64,000 nt of DNA from JAMXLO01 sp963776505 (GTDB lineage: Bacteria; Pseudomonadota; Alphaproteobacteria; Acetobacterales; Acetobacteraceae). Below the pieces are notes generated by a model, which saw nothing but the letters and a program-made list of their open reading frames with translations, did not search any database and was not told where the DNA came from. A program made the translations under genes and the position numbers. Below are positions 58,009 to 64,000 of the stretch, piece after piece. Position 1 is the stretch's first letter, and every line of letters begins with the position of its first letter. Where the stretch lies: positions 24,683-88,682 of the forward strand of contig CAVZNH010000081.1 of the NCBI GenBank assembly GCA_963776505.1. Direction: 5' to 3'.

Positions 58009-59355
58009 GCGATCCCGCGCGTCGCCTGACGATGTTGGCCGCGATCGGTCTGGCGCTCACGTGTCTGGTGGCGGGCGGGCTGTGGTTGCTGGACTGGCGG
58101 GCCGTGGGTTTGGCTGATGAAACCCGAGTTGCAGCGTTCGTCACCAGTCTGTGCGTCGCCGGCGCGCTGTGGCTGCTCGCGGTGGCGATCGTTCGCAAGG
58201 GGCGGTTGCCACCGCGCACCATCTGGCTGGTGCTCGGCGTCGCTGTGGCGATGCGGCTGCTGACCTTGGCCGCGCCGCCGATTTTGTCGTCCGACGTGTA
58301 TCGATACGTGTGGGATGGTCGCGTGCAACTTGCCGGTATCAACCCGTACCGCTATTTGCCAGCCGCCGATCAACTTGCGTTCCTGCGCGATACAGCGGTG
58401 TATCCGAACATCAACCGCGCCGAATATGCGCCCACCGTCTATCCGCCAGCGGCGCAGGCGATCTTTGCACTGGCTGCCGCCGCAACGCCGGGCGTGTTCG
58501 GCATGAAGGTGATGATCGCAGCGTTCGACGCGCTTGCCATCGTCGCGTTGACGTTGCTGTTGCGAGCGGCCGGTCGTGATCCGGCGGAACTGCTGATCTA
58601 CGCCTGGTTGCCACTGCCGGTTTGGGAGTTCGCTGGTAACGCGCATATCGATGGTGCGGCTGCCGGCCTGCTTGCCTTGGCATTGCTTGTCGCGATGCGC
58701 GGCCGGTCGGTCTGGACGGGCATCATGCTGGCAACCGCGACCTTGACCAAGTTCCTGCCGGCGGTCGTGCTGCCGGCGTTCTTCCGACCGCGTGACTGGC
58801 GGTTGCCGGTCGCTTTCGCGGCGACGCTTGTTGGTCTGCTACCTGCCCTACGTCGCGGTCGGCTGGCGGGTGCTTGGTTTCCTCCCGGGCTACGTGTCCG
58901 AGGAAGGCTTTTCCACCGGCCACGGCGTCTTCCTGCTCGAACTGCTCGGCCGGGTTGTGACATTGCCGGTGTGGGCGCCCAAGCTCTACATCGTGGTCGT
59001 GCTGGGCGTGCTCGGTTATCTGGCAGCACGCTTCGCTTTCGCAACCGAGCTTCCCGCGGCACCCGGCCCACGCGTGCTGATGCAGGCGCATCAGGCAGTG
59101 ATCCTGGGTGGTGTACTGCTGGTCGCGTTATCGCCGCATTATCCGTGGTATCTCGGCTGGCTGGCGCCGCTGGCGTGTCTTGCGCCGTTGCCGAGTGTGC
59201 TATGGATGTTGGGTGCCGCACCATTGCTGGCGCATGGTTCTTTCGAGTATCTCGCGGTGCCGGGCGTGGTCTACCTGCCGGCCGTGATCCTCGCGGCAAT
59301 CGATCTGTGCCGTCGCCTGCCAGTGCCACCGCAAGTCCTACGGAGCGTGCAATGA
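58005..59355 (+). pseudogene. Polytopic membrane glycosyltransferase, split by one +1 frameshift
   Basis: About 449 residues when repaired, with about ten or more hydrophobic segments. SSDVYRYVWDGRVQLAGINPYRYLP has the DxYRYxWDGRV motif of GT-C mannosyl/arabinosyl-type enzymes; the acidic residues in the first loop are the expected catalytic site. Frame 1 loses sense after FAATLVG, and the next frame continues CYLPYVAVGWRVLGFLPGY to the stop at 59355. An extra C near 58836 accounts for it. ATGA overlaps join it to both neighbours, so the operon design supports an originally intact gene. Confidence 0.85.
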
Positions 59356-60377
59356 CCGAGGTCAAGGATCCGCGGCGCTACTTCGAGGCGGTGCAGACGC
59401 GCGCGACGCAGGCGGAGGCGCCGCCGGTATGCCTGTATCTGGAGGTGACCAACCGCTGCAACCTGTTGTGCGAGACCTGTCCGCGAACGTTCGAGACGCT
59501 CGAGCCGCCGGCGGACATGAGCTGGGAGCTGTTCACTTCGATCGTCGATCAGGTGCCCGATGTGGCGCGCGTCGTGCTGCACGGTGTCGGCGAGCCGATG
59601 CTGGTGAAGGCGCTGCCGCGCATGATCCGCTATTTGAAAGATCGCGGCGTGTATGTGCTGTTCAACACCAACGGTACGCTGCTGTCGCCGAAGAAGCACC
59701 AAGCGATGATCGATACGGGCCTGGACGAGCTGCGGGTGTCGCTGGACGCGGCAGATGCGAAGACGTTTCTTGCCGTGCGGGGCAAGAACTTCTTCGAACG
59801 AATTGTGCGCAATGTGCGGGGCTTCACCGAATTGCAGCGCGCGACCGGTGCCGTGTCGCCTCGGGTATCGTTATGGCTCACCGGACTGAAGGAGACGATC
59901 GAGCAGCTCCCGGCTTTCGTTCGCCTCGCGGAGTTGATGGGCGTGCGGGAGGTATATCTGCAGCGGCTGGTATACGACGAGACAGGCTACGGCCTGGCGC
60001 GTCCGCAGTCGTCGCTGTTCGAGACGCTGCGAGCCGAGGAAACGCGCACGATCGAGGCGGCGGCCGAGTTGGCGCGCGAACTCGGCATCGCGCTGGATGC
60101 CTCCGGCGCGACCGAGCCGGGCCTCAGTCTGAAGCGTCAGGATGAGACGCAACCGTGGTCGGCATGCAGACGGCCGTGGTCGCTGATGTATTTCACCGCG
60201 CACGGCCGTGCGCTGCCGTGCTGCATGGCGCCGTTCTCCGCGCGCGGCTACGACAGCTACACGCTGGGCGACGCGACGCAACAGACACTGCGCGAGATCT
60301 GGAATGGCGCGGCGTACCAGGACTTCCGTGCGGCACTGCTCAGCGACACGCCGCCTCGTCCGTGTGCCGGGTGCTGA
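59352..60377 (+). CDS. Radical SAM/SPASM domain protein, with a TGA just before the expected C-terminus
   Basis: 341 residues. EVTNRCNLLCETCPRTFETL holds the CX3CX2C cluster motif for the SAM-binding [4Fe-4S]; HGVGEPMLVKALPRMIRYLK and LRVSLDAADAKTFLAVRG are the barrel. SPASM cysteines appear in ACRRPWSLM, LPCCMAPFS and the final PCAGC. Right after CAGC a TGA stops the frame, but the next codons read MRWSL and a TAG; relatives commonly end C-x2-CG-xx-WSL, so a Gly codon may have become a stop. Such proteins modify peptides or anchor extra clusters. No peptide substrate is evident beside it. Confidence 0.85.
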   Translation: MTEVKDPRRYFEAVQTRATQAEAPPVCLYLEVTNRCNLLCETCPRTFETLEPPADMSWELFTSIVDQVPDVARVVLHGVGEPMLVKALPRMIRYLKDRGVYVLFNTNGTLLSPKKHQAMIDTGLDELRVSLDAADAKTFLAVRGKNFFERIVRNVRGFTELQRATGAVSPRVSLWLTGLKETIEQLPAFVRLAELMGVREVYLQRLVYDETGYGLARPQSSLFETLRAEETRTIEAAAELARELGIALDASGATEPGLSLKRQDETQPWSACRRPWSLMYFTAHGRALPCCMAPFSARGYDSYTLGDATQQTLREIWNGAAYQDFRAALLSDTPPRPCAGC

Positions 60378-60408
60378 ATGCGGTGGAGCCTGTAGCACCC
60401 TGGCATCA

Positions 60409-61113
60409 TTGACCCGCGTCGCCGCCGTCATCCCGACGCTCAACGAGGCCGCAACGATCGCCGGCACGATCGCGATGCTGCCGCGCGACATGGTTGACGA
60501 GATCATTGTCGCCGACAGTTCCAGCCAGGACGGCACGGCTGCGATTGCGCAGGCGGCCGGCGCACGCGTCGTGACACTGGCCGAGCGCGGCTACGGCCGA
60601 GCCTGTGCGGCTGGAGTGGCGGCGGCGGGCGAGGGGTGCGGCATCATTCTGTTCCTCGATGGCGACGGCGCCGATCGCGCCGATCTTGCCGGCATGCTGG
60701 TGGCACCGATCCGTGCCGGCACGCATGACTTCGTCATCGGGTCGCGCGTGCGCGGCGTGCGCGAGCCGGGCTCGATGAGCTGGCATCAGATCCTCGCGGG
60801 AGGGCTCGCCGGCTGGCTGATGTCTCTGCTGTACGGCGTTCGCTACACCGACATGTGCGCCTTCCGTGCAATCAGCCGCGAAGGGTTGGCGCGCCTTGAC
60901 ATGCGCGAGACGACGTACGGCTGGAACATCGAGATGCAGATGAAGGCCGCTCGTGCCGGACTGCGCATCCTGGAATTGCCGGTGCCATACCGGTGCCGCG
61001 CCGGCGGCAGCTCGAAGGTGGCCGGCACGCTCGGCGGCAGTATCCGCGCCGGCTGGCGAATTGTGCTGACCATCGCACGGACCGCTCTTGCCGGCTCCGA
61101 AAAGAGGTGGTGA
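60409..61113 (+). CDS. Glycosyltransferase family 2 protein (dolichol-phosphate mannose synthase-like)
   Basis: 234 residues from a TTG at 60409; no better start is seen. It has VAAVIPTLNEAATIAGTI, IIVADSSSQDGT, and ILFLDGDGADRADL (DxD-type metal/donor site), then SRVRGVREPGSMSWHQILAGGLAGWLMSLLYG and RAISREGLARLDMRETTYGWNIEMQMKAAR, as in undecaprenyl-/dolichyl-phosphate sugar transferases without large membrane tails. It ends the coupled operon 54559-61113. Likely makes a lipid-linked sugar donor for the membrane GT upstream; that is an inference. Confidence 0.9.
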   Translation: MTRVAAVIPTLNEAATIAGTIAMLPRDMVDEIIVADSSSQDGTAAIAQAAGARVVTLAERGYGRACAAGVAAAGEGCGIILFLDGDGADRADLAGMLVAPIRAGTHDFVIGSRVRGVREPGSMSWHQILAGGLAGWLMSLLYGVRYTDMCAFRAISREGLARLDMRETTYGWNIEMQMKAARAGLRILELPVPYRCRAGGSSKVAGTLGGSIRAGWRIVLTIARTALAGSEKRW

Positions 61114-61179
61114 CGCAGATGCATGACTAGCATACACTGAACGCAAGGCTCCACAACAAGGGGCCAACAGGGAGGCGAC

Positions 61180-62751
61180 ATGGGACCTTCAGGACCCACG
61201 TTCGGCGGTAACACCAGGGTTTCCCGTCGCGACGTTCTGGGACTTGCCGCAACTGCGGCGATCGGTAGTGGCACCCGCATGGCCCAGGCGGCCGGTGCGA
61301 CGGGGCAGCTCGTCTATGGCGTGCATATCTCGCTGGCGCCGACCTGGTTCGACCCAGCAGAGACGCCATCGCTCGTCACGCCGTACATGATCTACTACGC
61401 GCTGCATGACGGGATGCTGAAGGCGATGCCGGGCGAGCTGATGGCGCACAGCCTGGCGGAGTCCTGGTCGGCGACCGAAGACGGCATGAGCTACAGCTTC
61501 GTGCTGCGCGATGGGGTGACGTTCCACAACGGCGAGAAGCTGACGGCGGAGGATGTGAAGTTCTCCTTCGAGCGCTATCGTGGTGCCGCCAAGGGACCGC
61601 TGCATGACCGGGTTGCCTCGGTGGAGGTGGCCGATCCGCGGCACCTCACGTTCAGGCTGAAGAATCCCTGGCCGGATTTCCTGACCTTCTACTCCGCCGC
61701 CACCGGTGCGGGGTGGATCGTGCCGAAGAAGTATGTCGAGCAGCGTCGGCGACGATGGCTTCAAGAAGGCGCCGATCGGCGCAGGGCCGTACAAGTTCGT
61801 TTCGTTCAACCTGGCGTGGAACTGGTGCTGGAGGCCTACGAGGGTTATTGGCGGAAGCCGGTCAGCGTGAAGCGGCTGGTGTTGAAGGTGATCCCCGAAG
61901 AGGCGACACGGCTTGCCGCATTGAAGCGGGGCGAGGTCGATATCGCCTATTCGGTTCGCGGCGAGCTGGCCGCGGAGCTGCAGGCCACGCCGGGGCTGAC
62001 GCTAAAGCCGACGGTCATCCAGTCGCCGTTCTGGCTTTACTTCCCGGAGCAGTGGGATGCGAAGTCGCCCTGGCACGACGTGCGCGTCCGTCAGGCCGCG
62101 CGTCTGGCGATCGACAACAAGACGATCAATCAGGCGCTGACGCTGGGCTTCTCGCATGTCCACGGCAGCATGATTCCCGACAATTTCGAATTCTTCTGGA
62201 AGCCGCCGGAGCCGGTCTACGATCCCCAGGGAGCGAAACAGCTTCTCGCGGAGGCCGGGTATCCCGATGGCTTCGATGCTGGCTTCTACAATTGCGACGG
62301 CTGGGACGCAAACCTGGCCGAGGCGGCGAACAATTACCTGGGTGCGGTCGGCATACGGGCGAAGCTGCGGCCGTTGGAGCGTGTCTCTTTCGACCAGCAG
62401 TACCGCGACAAGAAGCTGAAAAACATCATCCAGGGGGGCAGTGGTTCGTTCGGCAACGCCGCGACGCGCTTCGAGACCTTCGTGGTGAAAGGCGGTGCAT
62501 ACGCCTATGGCAGCTATCCGGATCTCGATGCGATGTTCGAGCAACAGGCTGTCGAGCTGGACCATGGCAAGCGCGCCGAGATTCTGACCAAGATGCAGCA
62601 GATCCTCTATGAGCGGGTGATCACGACGCATCTCTGGCAGCTTGCCTTCATCAATGGCGTGGGATCGCGCGTGGGTGAGTTGAACTTCGGTCGGATTGCC
62701 GGCTTCCCCTACACGGCCCCGTACGAAGACCTCACGCTGAAGAACACTTGA
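61180..62751 (+). CDS. ABC transporter substrate-binding protein, family 5 (peptide/oligopeptide type)
   Basis: 523 residues with a Tat-like signal (VSRRDVLGLAATAAIG) and a family-5 layout: YGVHISLAPTWFDPAETPS, HNGEKLTAEDVKFSFERYRG, LKNPWPDFLTFYSA, then EQWDAKSPWHDVRVRQAARL, AIDNKTINQALTLG and a C-terminal VITTHLWQLAF. Between 61744 and 61811 the frame is shifted by an extra C and restored by a missing C: the alternative frame reads VGDDGFKKAPIGAGPYKFVS, which matches the neighbour gene. So about 22 residues are wrong as read. GGAGG precedes the ATG. No DppBCDF-type genes are seen up to the window end. Confidence 0.88.
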   Translation: MGPSGPTFGGNTRVSRRDVLGLAATAAIGSGTRMAQAAGATGQLVYGVHISLAPTWFDPAETPSLVTPYMIYYALHDGMLKAMPGELMAHSLAESWSATEDGMSYSFVLRDGVTFHNGEKLTAEDVKFSFERYRGAAKGPLHDRVASVEVADPRHLTFRLKNPWPDFLTFYSAATGAGWIVPKKYVEQRRRRWLQEGADRRRAVQVRFVQPGVELVLEAYEGYWRKPVSVKRLVLKVIPEEATRLAALKRGEVDIAYSVRGELAAELQATPGLTLKPTVIQSPFWLYFPEQWDAKSPWHDVRVRQAARLAIDNKTINQALTLGFSHVHGSMIPDNFEFFWKPPEPVYDPQGAKQLLAEAGYPDGFDAGFYNCDGWDANLAEAANNYLGAVGIRAKLRPLERVSFDQQYRDKKLKNIIQGGSGSFGNAATRFETFVVKGGAYAYGSYPDLDAMFEQQAVELDHGKRAEILTKMQQILYERVITTHLWQLAFINGVGSRVGELNFGRIAGFPYTAPYEDLTLKNT

Positions 62752-62767
62752 CGACGGAGCACCATAG

Positions 62768-64000
62768 ATGACGACACGACGCGATGTGCTTGCGCTCGCC
62801 GCACTGGGTATGGCGGCGAGCACGGTCCGCCCCGTAAAGGCGGCTGCACCCTCCGGCCAGCTGACGATCGGTGTTCACATTACACTGGCGCCGACGTGGT
62901 TCGATCCGGCGGAGACGGCAGGCATCATCACGCCGTTCATGGTGATGTACGCGTTGCACGACGCCGTCGCCAAGCCAATGCCGCAGGGCAACCCGTCGCC
63001 GTCGCTGGCTGAGTTGTGGTCGGCCGGCGAGGACGGATTGAGCTATGAGTTCGTGCTGCGCAAGGATGCGAAGTTCCATAACGGCGATCCGGTCACCGCC
63101 GATGATGTGAAGTTCTCGTTCGAGCGCTATCGTGGTGCGGCGCATGGATTGCTGAAGGAGCGCGTGGCCTCCGTGGAAGCGCCAGATACGCAGCGCGTCG
63201 TCTTCAAGCTGAAGAATCCGTGGCCGGACTTCATCACGTTCTACACAGTCGCTTCCGGTGCGGGTTGGGTCGTTCCGCGCAAATATGTGGAGAAGGTTGG
63301 CGAGGACGGGTTCAAGAAGGCTCCGATCGGTGCCGGGCCTACAAGTTTGTATCGTTCACGCCCGGCATCGAGCTCGTGCTGGAGGCTTCGACCAGACTGG
63401 CGCAAGACGCCGAGTGTGAAGCGGATCGTGATGAAGGTCATTCCCGACGAGTTGACGCGGCTTGCGGCGCTTGAAGAACGGCGAGGTGGATATCGCCTAT
63501 TCAATCCGCGCCGAGCTGGCCGAGGAGCTGCGGCGCACGCCGGGGTTGACGTTGCGGCCGACGGTCGGGTCGTCGCCATACTATCTGTATTTCCCGGAAC
63601 AGTGGGATCCGAAGTCGCCCTGGTATCACAGGAGGGTGAGGCTGGCGACGAAGTATGCGCTCGACTACAACACGATCAACAAGGCGTTGACCTCGGGTCA
63701 TTCGCATATAACCGGCAGTGTCATTCCGGAGAACTTCGAGTTCTACGAGAAGCTGGCGCCACCGGTGTACGATCCGGAGAAGGCGAGGCAGCTTCTGGCG
63801 GAGGCAGGTCATGCCGGCGGCTTCGATGCGGGCTTCTACACCTGCGATGTCGCCTATGCGAACCTCGGCGAGGCGGCGCTCAACTATCTGGGCGAGGTTG
63901 GCATTCGCGCCAAGCTGCGGCCGTTGGAACGTGCTGCATTCTTCAGAGGGTATGCAGACAAGAATTAGGACAAAGAACATTATTCAGGGCGCATCGGGTG
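62768..64000 (+). pseudogene. Second family-5 substrate-binding protein, several frameshifts, runs off the window
   Basis: Tandem paralogue of the gene at 61180. It starts MTTRRDVLALAALGMAAS (Tat-like) and goes on ITLAPTWFDPAET, HNGDPVTADDVKFSFERYRG, VPRKYVEKVGEDGFKKAPIG. The frame then breaks repeatedly: one base missing near 63338, probably two more near 63385 and 63395, and one extra T near 63471, after which VDIAYSIRAELAEELRRTPG runs well to a stop at 63966-63968 that is itself out of step with the expected KNIIQGAS. The C-terminus lies outside the window. The density of errors points either to a decaying duplicate or to poor sequence here. Confidence 0.8.

Noticed and set aside
57957..60377. 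One 806-residue fusion of a membrane protein and a radical SAM protein
   Set aside because: The middle of this frame is nonsense (Arg/Gly/Ala-rich); the membrane glycosyltransferase continues in another frame and the radical SAM gene has its own ATG at 59352 in an ATGA overlap. The frames coincide by chance after a +1 shift.
60374..60377. Selenocysteine at the TGA of the radical SAM gene
   Set aside because: The codon sits where relatives have Gly, five codons before a second stop, and no bacterial SECIS-like hairpin was identified after it.

Overview
The window is GC-rich, densely coded bacterial chromosome. An alphaproteobacterium, possibly of the Rhodospirillales/Acetobacteraceae type, is the best guess. 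The supports are an hldD-lgt-midA-pgeF-prs block with ubiK divergent to it, a thrS-infC pair, two Liv-type branched-chain amino-acid transporters, and dispersed palindromes that read as 'MAGLAPAIHVF' when translated. The lineage is inferred from gene content only. No rRNA, tRNA or CRISPR array was seen.

Layout. 1-4856 (minus): Liv transporter 1 (livK-G-F-H-M), with a Rap1a/Tai-like secreted protein and a glycine-zipper lipoprotein between livF and livH. 5127-6471: a solitary family-1 solute-binding protein, frameshifted. 6831-14851: a giant soluble hybrid histidine kinase with an 11-fold repeat of 92-residue HAMP units, then a second REC-kinase-REC protein. 14921-18204: Liv transporter 2 (H-M-G-F), without a binding protein. 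18210-20783 (minus): an LLM flavin monooxygenase, a GST and a histidine phosphatase. 20886-27227 (minus): an envelope/housekeeping operon, hldD-lgt-midA-pgeF-lipoprotein-prs-amidase. 27278-28992: ubiK, a YbjN-like gene and proC. 29044-38866: mixed metabolic genes, a serine hydrolase with five N-terminal repeats, and a ccdAB module with a broken toxin. 38909-42716: a glycosyltransferase, thrS and infC.

44.4-51.0 kb is an accessory-looking stretch. It carries five dispersed palindromes, a small duplicated fragment of the neighbouring aldolase gene, a higA antitoxin with only a scrap of toxin, and a three-gene plus-strand group: a ThDP-dependent decarboxylase-like enzyme followed by two paralogous small proteins with nitrile-hydratase-like leader (NHLP) domains. 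This trio is the most unusual candidate system here.

51.0-54.5 kb holds a ferredoxin/P450 pair, a GST and a nucleoside phosphorylase-like protein. 54559-61113 is a tightly coupled plus-strand operon (DoxD-like, ModA-like, cytochrome b, molybdopterin oxidoreductase, TIGR04282-type glycosyltransferase, membrane glycosyltransferase, radical SAM/SPASM, GT2). 61180-64000 holds two tandem family-5 peptide-type binding proteins; the second is riddled with indels and runs off the window.

Quality caveat: at least eight loci carry single-base indels or late in-frame stops that break otherwise intact conserved proteins. They are either sequencing/assembly errors or real decay; the sequence alone cannot separate the two.
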